Part shown: positions 16,148 through 26,369 of the stretch, piece after piece | Layout of the letters: each line of letters begins with the position of its first letter | Position numbering within the stretch: the stretch's first letter is position 1 | NCBI GenBank assembly: GCA_020343675.1 | Contig: CP070806.1 | Span: forward strand, 2,933,203 to 2,974,019 | Origin: Phycisphaerales bacterium | GTDB taxonomy: Bacteria > Planctomycetota > Phycisphaerae > Sedimentisphaerales > Anaerobacaceae | Length of the DNA: 40,817 nucleotides | Direction: 5' to 3' | Program-made: the position numbers and the translations under genes | Notes under the pieces: model-generated | Told to the model about the DNA's origin: nothing | Database searches by the model: none | What the model saw: only the letters and a program-made list of their open reading frames with translations

Positions 16148-17431
16148 ATGCCTATGAACTACGGTGTCGTCGGATTACAGTGGGGTGACGAAGGCAAGGG
16201 CAAGCTCGTCGATATTCTCGCCGAGCACAGTGATATTGTCGTGCGGTACGGTGGCGGAGCCAATGCCGGCCACACGGTCATCGTCGCAGACACGCGCTTC
16301 GCTTTGCACCTGCTGCCCAGTGGCTCGGTTCGACCAAAGACCACGTGCGTGATCGCAAACGGCGTCGTGGTTGACCCGGAAGTCTTGGGAACGGAAATCG
16401 AGACGCTCGCCCAGAAGGACATCTCGCTCGACGGACGCCTCCTGGTCAGCGAGAACGCCCATATCGTCCTCGATTATCACAAAAGAGAGGACCAACTGCG
16501 CGAAGAATCGCTCGGCAAGAACAAGCTGGGCACGACCGTCCGGGGCATCGGGCCCTGTTACGCCGACAAGACCGGCAGAAGCCACGCCCTCCGAATGGGT
16601 GACCTCAGGGACCTTCAGGCCTTCAAAGCCAGGCTGCAAACGATCGTCGAGTACAAAAACAAGATCTTCGCGGCCCTCTACGGCGCCGAGCCCATGTGTG
16701 CCGACGCCATCTTTGAGAAGTGCAATTCCTACGCCGAGACGTTCGTACCCTACCTGGCGGACACGACCGAGTTTCTGCACACGTCCATTGCCGCCGGTAA
16801 ATCGCTCCTGTTCGAGGGCGCTCAGGGCGCGCTGCTGGATTTGGACCACGGCACGTTCCCATTTGTAACCAGCTCAAATTCAAGCGCACTCGGCATGCCG
16901 GCCGGCTGCGGGGTGCCCGCGACATTGGTCGATCAATTCATCGGCGTGGTCAAGGCCTACACGACCAGGGTCGGTGCCGGCCCGTTCCCCGCCGAGCAGG
17001 ACAACGACGTGGGTCAATACATCCGCGACAAAGGCAACGAATACGGTACGACGACCGGGCGCCCGCGCCGATGCGGCTGGTTCGATGCCGTGGCGGTGGC
17101 TTATAGCGTAACCATCGGCGCCATCGATTCGGTCGCCATGATGCACCTTGATACGCTCAGCGGCCTCAAAGAATTGAATGTCTGCAGGGCCTACAAAATT
17201 GATGGGCAAGAGAAGACCTTCTTCCCGGCCAATACCGCCAGACTCGCCCGCGCCGAGGGCGTGTACGAGACGCTGCCCGGCTGGGACGAGGACATCAGCG
17301 AGGTTAGAGCTTTCGAGGGCCTGCCCGCGAACGCCCGGGATTACGTGCGGCGCGTCGAGCGGCTTGTCGGCAAACCCATCACAATCGTTGGCGTCGGGCC
17401 AAAACGAAGCCAGACCATATTCCGACAATAG
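16148..17431 (+). CDS. purA: Adenylosuccinate synthetase
   Basis: Couples IMP and aspartate with GTP hydrolysis to give adenylosuccinate, the first committed step to AMP. The 427-residue length is normal. The P-loop-like LQWGDEGKGK is at residues 10-19 with catalytic Asp14. GGGANAGHTV carries the catalytic His near 42. GTTVRGIGPCYADK, SLLFEGAQGALLDLDHGT, TRVGAGPFPAE and TTGRPRRCGWFDA are all present. ATG at 16148 was chosen because AAAAGGA ends 4 nt upstream and the protein then begins MPMNYGVVGLQWG; ATG at 16154 is an alternative. It is 46 nt upstream of uppS. No other purine gene is visible. Confidence 0.97.
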   Translation: MPMNYGVVGLQWGDEGKGKLVDILAEHSDIVVRYGGGANAGHTVIVADTRFALHLLPSGSVRPKTTCVIANGVVVDPEVLGTEIETLAQKDISLDGRLLVSENAHIVLDYHKREDQLREESLGKNKLGTTVRGIGPCYADKTGRSHALRMGDLRDLQAFKARLQTIVEYKNKIFAALYGAEPMCADAIFEKCNSYAETFVPYLADTTEFLHTSIAAGKSLLFEGAQGALLDLDHGTFPFVTSSNSSALGMPAGCGVPATLVDQFIGVVKAYTTRVGAGPFPAEQDNDVGQYIRDKGNEYGTTTGRPRRCGWFDAVAVAYSVTIGAIDSVAMMHLDTLSGLKELNVCRAYKIDGQEKTFFPANTARLARAEGVYETLPGWDEDISEVRAFEGLPANARDYVRRVERLVGKPITIVGVGPKRSQTIFRQ

Positions 17432-17477
17432 CGTTTGGCGCAAGAGGAACAAAACGAAATGCCAAACGTTATCCACT

Positions 17478-18245
17478 ATGAAGAGCTTTAAACAAAAACT
17501 CAACGAAACCGCCGAGCGTCTCGGACTGACACCGGAACAAATACCGCGCCATCTGGCCATCATCATGGACGGCAACGGCCGCTGGGCGCAGCAAAGATCG
17601 CTGCCGCGCGTCGAGGGACACCGCCGGGGCGCACAAACGGTCGAGCGAATCGCCCTGGACTGCGTCGATTTCGGCATCGAATCTCTGACATTGTATTCGT
17701 TCAGCATAGAGAACTGGAAAAGGCCCAGAACCGAAGTGAATGCCCTCATGCATCTTTACGCCGAGTACCTCGTCGGGATCCGGCCAACGCTGATGAGAAA
17801 TAATGTAAAGCTGATTCACCTCGGCCGGCTGGACGGACTTCCGGTGCCCGTACAGGAGGAACTGGCAGTCACCATGGATAAGACCTGCGCCAATACCGGT
17901 ATGACACTGGCGCTGGCGCTCAATTACGGCGGCCGGACAGAGCTTGTCGATATGACCAGAAAGATTGCCCGAGAACATAAGGCAGGCATACTCCGGATCG
18001 ACGATATCGACGAAGCGTGTATAAGCAGGCACCTGTACGCAGGCGACCTGGCCGAGCCGGACCTCTTGATACGCACCGCCAACGAAATGAGAATCAGCAA
18101 TTTTCTGCTCTGGCAGATTTCATACAGTGAATTTTACGTAACGAAAACGCTGTGGCCCGATTTCAAAAAGAGCTCGCTGGATAAAGCGATCCGGGCCTAC
18201 GCAAAACGAACCCGACGTTTTGGAACGATTGAGACCGGTTCGTAG
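17478..18245 (+). CDS. uppS: Undecaprenyl diphosphate synthase (isoprenyl transferase)
   Basis: Extends farnesyl diphosphate with isopentenyl diphosphate in cis to make the C55 lipid carrier of cell-wall and polysaccharide synthesis. A 255-residue protein with HLAIIMDGNGRWAQQR (25-40) holding catalytic Asp31, TLYSFSIENWKRP, LALNYGGRTELVD and DLLIRTANEMRISNFLLWQISYSE split across the usual C-terminal RxSxFLLWQ region. In that motif GGExR, the common form, is replaced by ANEMR, a small deviation. The ATG at 17478 has no evident ribosome site. A 10-codon ORF (17459-17491) with a good GAGGA-type site overlaps it and could couple translation. cdsA is next. Confidence 0.94.
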   Translation: MKSFKQKLNETAERLGLTPEQIPRHLAIIMDGNGRWAQQRSLPRVEGHRRGAQTVERIALDCVDFGIESLTLYSFSIENWKRPRTEVNALMHLYAEYLVGIRPTLMRNNVKLIHLGRLDGLPVPVQEELAVTMDKTCANTGMTLALALNYGGRTELVDMTRKIAREHKAGILRIDDIDEACISRHLYAGDLAEPDLLIRTANEMRISNFLLWQISYSEFYVTKTLWPDFKKSSLDKAIRAYAKRTRRFGTIETGS

Positions 18246-18309
18246 CTGAGAAAATGCGAACGCATGATCATCAATCACATCCCTGCAAAACGTCCAAATG
18301 AATTGAACC

Positions 18310-19164
18310 ATGCTCAAACATAGGCTGCTTTTCGGCACACTGATGACTATCCTGTTCACCACCATCGTCATTATCGATGGGTGGCTCGACGGCTCTCTGG
18401 CAAAAGCGGCCCCCGATAAGCCGGTGCAGGGCAAGCTCTTGTGCATCCTGATCGCCCTGCTGGTTGTCCCCGCCCAAATCGAACTGTCCAAACTCGCAGC
18501 GGCCAAAAACCTGAAGGTCTTCCTGCCCGTGGCTATCACGGGCTCGATCCTGTTGGCAACATGGCGGTTCTGGCAGCAGTTTGTCGGCTTTCGGCCGGAA
18601 ATCTATTTGCTTTTCGTCTCGGTTTTTGTCCTGTTGGTTCTGATGCTGCACCAATACGCCAGCCACGGCACTGGGGGTATTCTGGCCAATTGCGGCGTGA
18701 GCTGTTTCTCAATTGCGTATCTGGGCCTTCTGAGCAGTTTCTGTCTGACGATGCGGATTGAGATCGGGCTTTGGCCTCTGCTGATGTTCGTTTTCGTCAT
18801 AAAATGCTCTGACATAGGAGCTTACACCGTCGGAACGCTCTACGGAAAACGGAAGTTTTCTCCCCTGATCAGCCCGTCAAAAAGCTGGGAGGGTATGGGC
18901 GGAGCCTGTGCTGCAGCAGTGATAGTCGCTGTTGGCTTTGGCCGCGGTTGTGATATAATGACGTGGCCGCAGGCTGTCGTGTTCGGCCTGTGTTTTGCCT
19001 TTCTGGGGCAAATGGGTGACCTGGCCGAGTCCATGATGAAGCGAGACGCTGAACAGAAAGACTCAGCGAACAAAGTCCCGGGCTTCGGCGGGGTTCTGGA
19101 CATCATTGATTCGATCCTGATCGCCGCGCCGTTTGCGTACTTGTTCTTTATGTGGTGCTCTTGA
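18310..19164 (+). CDS. cdsA: Phosphatidate cytidylyltransferase
   Basis: Makes CDP-diacylglycerol from phosphatidate and CTP at the inner membrane, feeding all phospholipid synthesis, including the step served by pgpA. A 284-residue protein with about seven or eight membrane segments. The CDS signature is present in the C-terminal half: KCSDIGAYTVGTLYGK (about 161-176), SPSKSWEG (about 182-189) and GQMGDLAESMMKRDAEQKD (about 236-254), ending in KVPGFGGVLDIIDSI. It follows uppS by 64 nt and precedes phoH by 12 nt. The usual dxr and rseP neighbours of uppS-cdsA are missing here. A promoter-like TATAAT occurs inside it at 18954-18959. Confidence 0.95.
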   Translation: MLKHRLLFGTLMTILFTTIVIIDGWLDGSLAKAAPDKPVQGKLLCILIALLVVPAQIELSKLAAAKNLKVFLPVAITGSILLATWRFWQQFVGFRPEIYLLFVSVFVLLVLMLHQYASHGTGGILANCGVSCFSIAYLGLLSSFCLTMRIEIGLWPLLMFVFVIKCSDIGAYTVGTLYGKRKFSPLISPSKSWEGMGGACAAAVIVAVGFGRGCDIMTWPQAVVFGLCFAFLGQMGDLAESMMKRDAEQKDSANKVPGFGGVLDIIDSILIAAPFAYLFFMWCS

Positions 19165-19176
19165 TAGAGGATAGCG

Positions 19177-20118
19177 TTGGACGTTACCGTACAACTGGAT
19201 TCCTCCGACAACCAGCTTGAGCTGTTCGGCCCGGCCGACAGTTACCTTCGCCTGTTGCGCCAATCACTTGGCGTGAAAATCGCGGCCCGCCAAAGCAGGC
19301 TGGTCGTCACGGGCAAGGAAAAAGACGTCAATAAAGCCGTCGAAGTCATCGATAAGATGCAGAGGCAGCTTCTCAAGCACGGGGCCCTCACCGCTGCGGA
19401 CGTGACCACCTTCATCCGGCACCAAGATGCGGGCAAGACGCTTGAAGCCGACAAGGCCCTGACCATCTTCGCGCAGAAGAAGGTCATCGAGCCGTCCACG
19501 AAGGGGCAGTTGAAGTATATCGAGACGATGCTGGCCAATGACCTGACGTTCTGTATCGGGCCGGCCGGAACCGGTAAGACATATCTTGCCGTCGCCGTGG
19601 CGGTCTCTATGCTCAAGAAGCGGCAAATCAGAAGAATCGTCCTTGCCCGTCCGGCCGTCGAGGCGGGCGAGAAGCTCGGTTTTCTCCCCGGGGACCTGCA
19701 GGCCAAGGTCAATCCTTATCTTCGCCCTCTCTTCGACGCCCTCGAAGACATGATGGAATTCGCGCAGATGAGGAAGTTCATGGAGCTGGATATTATCGAG
19801 ATTATTCCGCTGGCCTTCATGCGCGGCCGTACGCTCAACGACGCCGTCATCATCTGCGACGAAGCGCAAAATACCTCGGCGCTGCAGATGCTCATGGTTT
19901 TGACACGGCTGGGGCACGGCTCGAAAATGATCATCACGGGCGACATCACCCAAATCGATCTGCCCGCCGGCCAAAAGAGCGGAATGGTCGAAGCCATCGA
20001 AACGTTGCGGCGTATCAAGGGCATAGGCTGCGTGGAGCTGGCGCAGAGGGACATCGTCCGGCACCGGCTGGTCCAAAATATTGTGCAGGCTTACAAGAAG
20101 AAGGCAAAAGTTGATTAG
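19177..20118 (+). CDS. phoH: PhoH-like ATPase
   Basis: A 313-residue P-loop ATPase of the PhoH family, thought to act in RNA metabolism together with YbeY. Walker A is GPAGTGKT at 128-135, Walker B VIICDEAQNT has Asp228-Glu229, and FMRGRTLNDA and ITGDITQIDLP follow as expected. The N-terminal 75 residues form a small KH-like region (QLDSSDNQLELFGPAD, VTGKEKDVNKA). The start is TTG at 19177: AGAGGAT lies about 5 nt upstream and no ATG fits. It is 12 nt after cdsA and 25 nt before the PgpH-type gene. The phoH/PgpH/ybeY order is a widely conserved one. Confidence 0.95.
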   Translation: MDVTVQLDSSDNQLELFGPADSYLRLLRQSLGVKIAARQSRLVVTGKEKDVNKAVEVIDKMQRQLLKHGALTAADVTTFIRHQDAGKTLEADKALTIFAQKKVIEPSTKGQLKYIETMLANDLTFCIGPAGTGKTYLAVAVAVSMLKKRQIRRIVLARPAVEAGEKLGFLPGDLQAKVNPYLRPLFDALEDMMEFAQMRKFMELDIIEIIPLAFMRGRTLNDAVIICDEAQNTSALQMLMVLTRLGHGSKMIITGDITQIDLPAGQKSGMVEAIETLRRIKGIGCVELAQRDIVRHRLVQNIVQAYKKKAKVD

Positions 20119-20143
20119 TTGTCAACACGTATAGGAATCACAG

Positions 20144-21694
20144 ATGGGACTGTGGAAGAAGACAAGCTTGCGGCGAACCCAGGTGCGCAGGAACATATCG
20201 GCCGAGCGCTTCTCACAGATCAACAAGTTTGCCAACACGGACGTTCTGATCTCAATCCTGATTTGGCTGCTCTTCGTTGTCGCCTGCACGTTCGTTCTAT
20301 CACTGCCCGAACCCCGCTCGTTCGAGACCCTGCCCATGGCGGTCATCGTGGCTTTGATTTCACTGGCCGGCTTTCTGTATATTCACCACTACCAGAGGAG
20401 GATCAGGAGAAATCACGCCCGGGCCGTGGTGCTGATCAGCCTGTTCATCTTGATGCTGGCCGCAACGAAAATCGGCGTCCTATCGACGAAGCATACGTTC
20501 CCGGCGACCGGGACCGCCGTTACAACGGCCATCATTCTGACCATCGCCTACGACCAGCGGTTCGCCATTGGCATGAGCATGTTCTATTGCCTGTTTGCCT
20601 CCTTGGCTGTCGGGGCGATGCCGGCGGACGAACTTCAACTAACAAACATCAACCTGTTCTTGACAATGAGCACGGGGGTCGTGACTTGTTGCTTCTGCCT
20701 GAAGGAGATCCGCACGAGAATCAAATTGCTCCAGGTCAGCACGTTGGCGGCCGTGGTCGTATTCATCACCGCAGCGGCCCTGGACCTGTTAACCGGCAGC
20801 TACGAGTCTCAGCAGATTCTCGGGGATGCCGGTCTGCACGCAGGGATCACCCTTGTTGTGGGCGTGCTCATTCAGGGCCTGCTGCCCCTGATTGAGAAGG
20901 TCTTCCGCATCGCCACGAGCATGACGCTGCTCGACTATAGCGATGCCAATCAGCGGCTGCTCAAAAGACTTCACATGGAAGCGCCGGGCACATTCAGTCA
21001 CAGCTTGCTGATCGGCTCGATTGCCGAGGCGGCCGCCGGGGCCATCGGACGCAATGGCCTTCTGTGCCGGGTCGGCGCCTACTACCATGATATCGGAAAA
21101 ATCAACAAGGCGGGCTATTTTGTCGAAAACGAGCTGGGCTCGGCCAGCCGACATGAGAAGCTCTCGCCCACTATGAGTCACTTGATTATCGTCGGCCACG
21201 TCAAAGATGGAACAGAAATGGCCAAGGAATACGGCCTGCCCAGCGTACTTCGGCAGTTCATCGAAACCCACCACGGCACAACGCTCATCGAGCCCTTCTA
21301 TAACGAGGCCAAGAAACTCAAAGCCAAGAACTCCAAAAGCAAAGCGACCGAAGGCCCTTCTGAGAGCGAATTCAGATACCCGGGCCCGAAACCGCGCACC
21401 AAAGAAGCCGCCATCGTCATGCTGGCCGACACCGTGGAAGGGGCCGTCAGGAGCCTCTCGGAAGTGACGCCGATGAAAATCGAAGCCGTCGTACACAACA
21501 TGGCGATGAAGCGCCTTCAGGACGGCCAATTCGATGAGTGCGATCTGTCGTTGCGGGAGCTCAGTCTGATCGAGGCAAGCATTTCCAAGACGCTTGCCGC
21601 TCACTATCACGGCCGAATCGCCTATCCGCAACCGCCCGATATGCCTGCGACAGAACCTTCTCAGGCCGAACAGCCCGTTCAAAAAGACGGTTGA
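20144..21694 (+). CDS. pgpH: PgpH/YqfF-type 7TM-HD phosphodiesterase lacking the extracellular domain
   Basis: A 516-residue membrane protein related to the c-di-AMP phosphodiesterase PgpH. Membrane segments run from about residue 33 to 250. The cytoplasmic HD domain is complete: LHMEAPGTFSHSLLIG (His286), YYHDIGK (His315-Asp316), His346, His352, ETHH (His376-377) and Asp429 in MLADTVEGAV. The family normally has about 250 extracellular residues after its first membrane segment (7TMR-HDED domain) and exceeds 700 residues. Here only about 10 residues separate the first two segments, so the ligand-sensing part is absent. AGGA 7 nt before the ATG supports the start, so this is not a start error. 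The substrate is inferred from the family. Confidence 0.88.
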   Translation: MGLWKKTSLRRTQVRRNISAERFSQINKFANTDVLISILIWLLFVVACTFVLSLPEPRSFETLPMAVIVALISLAGFLYIHHYQRRIRRNHARAVVLISLFILMLAATKIGVLSTKHTFPATGTAVTTAIILTIAYDQRFAIGMSMFYCLFASLAVGAMPADELQLTNINLFLTMSTGVVTCCFCLKEIRTRIKLLQVSTLAAVVVFITAAALDLLTGSYESQQILGDAGLHAGITLVVGVLIQGLLPLIEKVFRIATSMTLLDYSDANQRLLKRLHMEAPGTFSHSLLIGSIAEAAAGAIGRNGLLCRVGAYYHDIGKINKAGYFVENELGSASRHEKLSPTMSHLIIVGHVKDGTEMAKEYGLPSVLRQFIETHHGTTLIEPFYNEAKKLKAKNSKSKATEGPSESEFRYPGPKPRTKEAAIVMLADTVEGAVRSLSEVTPMKIEAVVHNMAMKRLQDGQFDECDLSLRELSLIEASISKTLAAHYHGRIAYPQPPDMPATEPSQAEQPVQKDG

Positions 21695-21707
21695 CCGACA
21701 AGCAAGA

Positions 21708-22226
21708 ATGAGCTCTGCAAAACAAGATCCGGCTATCGCCATTCAAATCACGACAGATTTCAGAGACGTGGACGTTTCCCTGCCCAGGTTGAAAAGGCTG
21801 ATCGCAACCGTTTGCACGCGTTTCGGCCGGTATCAGGGTGCGAGGACGGCCTATGAGATCAGCCTCGGGATAGTTGATGATATTGAAATCACGAGATTGA
21901 ATAATCAATTCCTCGGGCGCAATGTGACGACGGACTGCCTGAGTTTCGACTTGTCCGACGACAAGACGCCGCAGACCGGCGGGAATCCGAGAACGCTCGA
22001 GCTGATCGTCAACGGACAAATGGCCGTCAGAGAGGCGGACTTACGCGGGCACTCGGCCGAAGCAGAGCTGGCCCTTTATATAACGCACGGCCTGCTCCAC
22101 AACTTCGGATTCGACGATAGCACCCCGAGCGAGGCCCGGAAGATACACGATGCCGAGGACAGAATTTTGCAGGAACTTGGCTACGGTCCCGTGTATAATA
22201 AGGACACAGACGCACAGGAGCATTAG
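21708..22226 (+). CDS. ybeY: Endoribonuclease YbeY, with Asp at the third zinc-ligand position
   Basis: A 172-residue metalloprotein of the YbeY family, which acts in 16S rRNA maturation and ribosome quality control. The N-terminal half has ISLGIVDDIEITRLNNQF (about 51-68) and RNVTTDCLSFDL (71-82), equal to the usual LNxxYRxxDxPTDVLSFP. The metal site reads THGLLHNFGFDD: His127 and His131 are kept, but the third ligand, normally His ten residues after the first, is Asp137. Codons are clean, so this is not a reading error of mine as far as I can see. ATG at 21708 begins 13 nt after the PgpH-type gene. Family assignment is good; full activity is uncertain. Confidence 0.88.
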   Translation: MSSAKQDPAIAIQITTDFRDVDVSLPRLKRLIATVCTRFGRYQGARTAYEISLGIVDDIEITRLNNQFLGRNVTTDCLSFDLSDDKTPQTGGNPRTLELIVNGQMAVREADLRGHSAEAELALYITHGLLHNFGFDDSTPSEARKIHDAEDRILQELGYGPVYNKDTDAQEH

Positions 22227-22280
22227 GAGCCGGCCGGGTCGGGCGCTCGTGCACGAAAATAGCTGAAAGGGTATTAAGAA

Positions 22281-23579
<1,299 letters not shown>

Positions 23580-23581
23580 CC

Positions 23582-24334
23582 ATGCTGACCAAGGACCTGG
23601 CCATCTGCATACGCGCCGTCGATTATTCCGAAACATCCCAGATCGTAACGTTTTTCGCCCGAGAGACGGGCAAAATCGGCGCCATCGCGAAAGGCTCGAA
23701 ACGGCCCAGGTCGGCGTTTGGCGGACCCATCGAAATACTCTCTCATGGAAAGATCGTCTTCTCCGATTCGAGCAGAGAAAGACTCGCCACACTGACGGAA
23801 TTCGAGCCGGCGTGCGCCGGGCTCGCGCTTGTCGGCGCGCATAACGACCTTCTTGCGCTGCACTGCTGTTATTTCGCCGCCGAGCTCCTGAACCACTTGA
23901 CCGACGACTATGACCCCCATCCACAACTTTTCGATAGCTTCCTCCAGTTTTTGGAGAATGTTCAGGAAGATAACACTAAACCACAGATACTGGCATTGGT
24001 GATCCTTTTCCAATTGGGATTACTCAAGGAAGTCGGCCTCCAGCCGATTCTGGATTACTGTGTAAACTGCAAATCGCACTACACGACATGCAACAGGCAA
24101 TACGAGATCTATTTCAGCAGCTCCGCCAATGGTCTTATTTGCAGAGATTGCGAGCCGGCATTCGCCGACAAGATCAAACTCACCCAGGATGCAGCAGCTT
24201 GTTTGAGCAATCTCGGACAGATTCCGCAAGCGGCGGAAAGAACACTGACAGAGATCCAGAAGATCCTCATCCGCCATTTCACGGAGCTGCTCGGCAGGCC
24301 ACTCAAAACGGCAAAGCACATTCTCAGAAGCTGA
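23582..24334 (+). CDS. recO: DNA repair protein RecO
   Basis: A 250-residue mediator of RecFOR recombinational repair that helps load RecA onto SSB-coated single-stranded DNA. The N-terminal OB fold is recognisable (RAVDYSETSQIVTFFARETGKIGAIAKG in segments, about 11-38), followed by a helical domain. A zinc site CVNC...CRDC has Cys160, Cys163, Cys187 and Cys190. The ATG is 2 nt after the stop of the CorC-type gene, so the two are translationally close. It is the last of the conserved phoH-to-recO run; the era gene that often stands just before recO is missing. Confidence 0.93.
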   Translation: MLTKDLAICIRAVDYSETSQIVTFFARETGKIGAIAKGSKRPRSAFGGPIEILSHGKIVFSDSSRERLATLTEFEPACAGLALVGAHNDLLALHCCYFAAELLNHLTDDYDPHPQLFDSFLQFLENVQEDNTKPQILALVILFQLGLLKEVGLQPILDYCVNCKSHYTTCNRQYEIYFSSSANGLICRDCEPAFADKIKLTQDAAACLSNLGQIPQAAERTLTEIQKILIRHFTELLGRPLKTAKHILRS

Positions 24335-24439
24335 CTCGACCTCAGAGCGCACGCGCGGCCCCGAGTCTGCCAGGGCGCTTGCCGCACCGGATGCGCCCGG
24401 ATATGATGGGCAGCCAAGCAGACCAGCAATGGTGTCGGC

Positions 24440-26368
24440 ATGGAAGAGCTCAGAGACAACTCAGAGCAAGGATTTGTTACAGCCGTCAGGGAATTTCTCG
24501 CCCGGGTGGGAAAGGCCCTTCAGAGCAGATACGTGCCGGTTCTCTTCTCGGCCATAGCCGCTATCATCATGCTGCCGGCCCTGAACACCGGCTTCATACA
24601 GGACGACCTGTTTCACCGGATAAGGCTCGTTCAGCCCTCCCAATTGCCCGACCGGCTTTACGATACGGGAATGGTTCCGCCCGATGCGGGCACGTTATCA
24701 GCGGCTCTTCGTGACATGCACTCTTTTTCGCGAACACAACAGGACACGGACAATTTGATGGAGTCAGGCCTAACTCCGTGGTGGACTCCTAAGAATTGGC
24801 GGTTCGCCAACTGGCGGCCTTTGGACAGCTTCACTCATTGGCTGGACTATCGCCTCTTCCCTGATTCACCGCGTCTGATGCATTTGCACAACATCGCCTG
24901 GTTCACGGCGGTAGTGTTTTTACTGGCCGTCTTGTATCGACAGTTAATGACACCTGTCTGGATGGCTGCGTTGGCAGCACTGCTTTACACGATTGACGAC
25001 AGCAACTACTTCCCGACAATGTGGATCGCAAACAGAAACCTGCTGCTGGCATTGTTTTGTTCTATCCTCACGCTGCTTCTCCATCACAGGTGGCGACAGC
25101 ACAATTCGCTGGTGGCAGGCGTTGCCGCACCGCTTACACTGCTCTTGTCTCTACTGTCAACCGAAGCCGGCATAGCAACCTTCGCCTACCTCTTCGCTTA
25201 TGCACTTATCATCGATCGGGCAAGCCGGATGCAGAGGCTTGTCAGTCTGGCGCCGGGTTTCATCGTGATTGGAGTCTGGCGAATGATTTACAACGGGCTC
25301 GGCTATGGAGCCGTCGGAAGTGGTTTTGTCATCGACCCGGGACGGGAGCCGCTGCGTTACGCGCAAACCGTGCTGAAGCGTGCACCGGTACTTCTTTCCG
25401 GCCAATGGGGCGGGACACCCGCTGAAATGCTCAACATGTTTTCCGAACACGCCGGAGCATTGTATTTGCTTGCCGCCGTGCTGTTTATGACCTTAATCCT
25501 GCTCGTCTTTGTTCCGCTGCTGCGTAAGAGCCGTGTGGCGCTCTACTGGTTTGTGGGAATGCTGCTCTGTGTGCTGCCCGTATGCGCTTCAGTTCCAATG
25601 AACCGCAATCTTCTATTCGTCGCGATCGGTGCTTTTGGCGTAATGGCGCAGTTCATAGGCGGATTGTTCGCCAAAGAAGACTGGATTTCGAAATCTCGCT
25701 TTTGGCGAGTCCCGGCATGGATCCTTTGTATGACGCTGATATTCGTTCACGCCTGCTTCACAATCGTATCCCGGGCACAAGCGCCAAAAACGGTGTCCTT
25801 TTTCTTCGACACCGTTTATTCAACAATCGAAGTGGATCCAGGCGACGACCTGACGGCTAAGACGCTGGTCGTGGTCAATGCCCCTAATCCATTTCTGTTT
25901 CTGGGCATGCCATTGCTGAGGGCCTACTGGAACGAGCCAATACCCGAGAGCACGCGCGTTCTGGCGCCTGGATTCGTGCCGTTGGAGATTGCCCGGACGG
26001 GTGAAAAGACGCTGCGGGTCAAAGCTCAAACGGGCAGCCTTCTATCGACAGACACTTCTCGAAAAGACTTCACACTGAACTTCGTCTATTTCTACAATCG
26101 CTTCAACAGTCTATTCAGGCCTAACGATTTGCCGTTTCGTGCCGGTGAGAAAATTGAGCTGAGCGATATGTCGGTCGAAGTCACTGACATCGATAGCGAT
26201 GGTCAACCGGTACAGGTTCTGTTTCACTTTGCCGCTTCTCTGGATGACCCGGCCCTGTGCTGGATGCAGTGGAAATGGAAAGAGAAGGGCCTCGGTTCGT
26301 ACTCACCATTCACCGTCCCGCCCGTGGGGGAGAAACGAAACCTGTCCGGTCCCTTCGGCGACGAGTGA
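24440..26368 (+). CDS. Multi-pass membrane protein, GT-C glycosyltransferase-like
   Basis: A 642-residue protein with about ten or eleven membrane segments between residues 33 and 450, then a soluble C-terminal domain of about 190 residues that looks beta-rich. The first loop holds GFIQDDLFHR with Asp55-Asp56, in the place of the catalytic acidic pair of GT-C enzymes. NWRPLDSFTHWLDYRLF (124-140) resembles the NWRPL motif of TMTC/PMT-like transferases that use polyprenyl-phosphate sugars. Together these suggest transfer of a sugar to a protein or lipid on the outer face of the membrane. The start has no strong ribosome site. It ends 1 nt before the convergent end of ruvB. Acceptor and donor are unknown. 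Confidence 0.7.
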   Translation: MEELRDNSEQGFVTAVREFLARVGKALQSRYVPVLFSAIAAIIMLPALNTGFIQDDLFHRIRLVQPSQLPDRLYDTGMVPPDAGTLSAALRDMHSFSRTQQDTDNLMESGLTPWWTPKNWRFANWRPLDSFTHWLDYRLFPDSPRLMHLHNIAWFTAVVFLLAVLYRQLMTPVWMAALAALLYTIDDSNYFPTMWIANRNLLLALFCSILTLLLHHRWRQHNSLVAGVAAPLTLLLSLLSTEAGIATFAYLFAYALIIDRASRMQRLVSLAPGFIVIGVWRMIYNGLGYGAVGSGFVIDPGREPLRYAQTVLKRAPVLLSGQWGGTPAEMLNMFSEHAGALYLLAAVLFMTLILLVFVPLLRKSRVALYWFVGMLLCVLPVCASVPMNRNLLFVAIGAFGVMAQFIGGLFAKEDWISKSRFWRVPAWILCMTLIFVHACFTIVSRAQAPKTVSFFFDTVYSTIEVDPGDDLTAKTLVVVNAPNPFLFLGMPLLRAYWNEPIPESTRVLAPGFVPLEIARTGEKTLRVKAQTGSLLSTDTSRKDFTLNFVYFYNRFNSLFRPNDLPFRAGEKIELSDMSVEVTDIDSDGQPVQVLFHFAASLDDPALCWMQWKWKEKGLGSYSPFTVPPVGEKRNLSGPFGDE

Positions 26369-26369
26369 A

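Noticed and set aside
18250..18266. ATGCG/CGCAT hairpin between uppS and cdsA
   Set aside because: Only 5 bp with a 2-nt loop and no T-run; too weak to call a terminator or an operator.
18932..18959. TTGGCT, 16-nt spacer and TATAAT inside cdsA
   Set aside because: The -10 box is perfect but the -35 box matches only half of the consensus and the site is within a coding region. It could drive phoH, but it is as likely to be chance.
22191..22201. TATAAT near the end of ybeY as a promoter for the CorC-type gene
   Set aside because: No -35 box at a suitable distance; the best candidate is 21 nt away.
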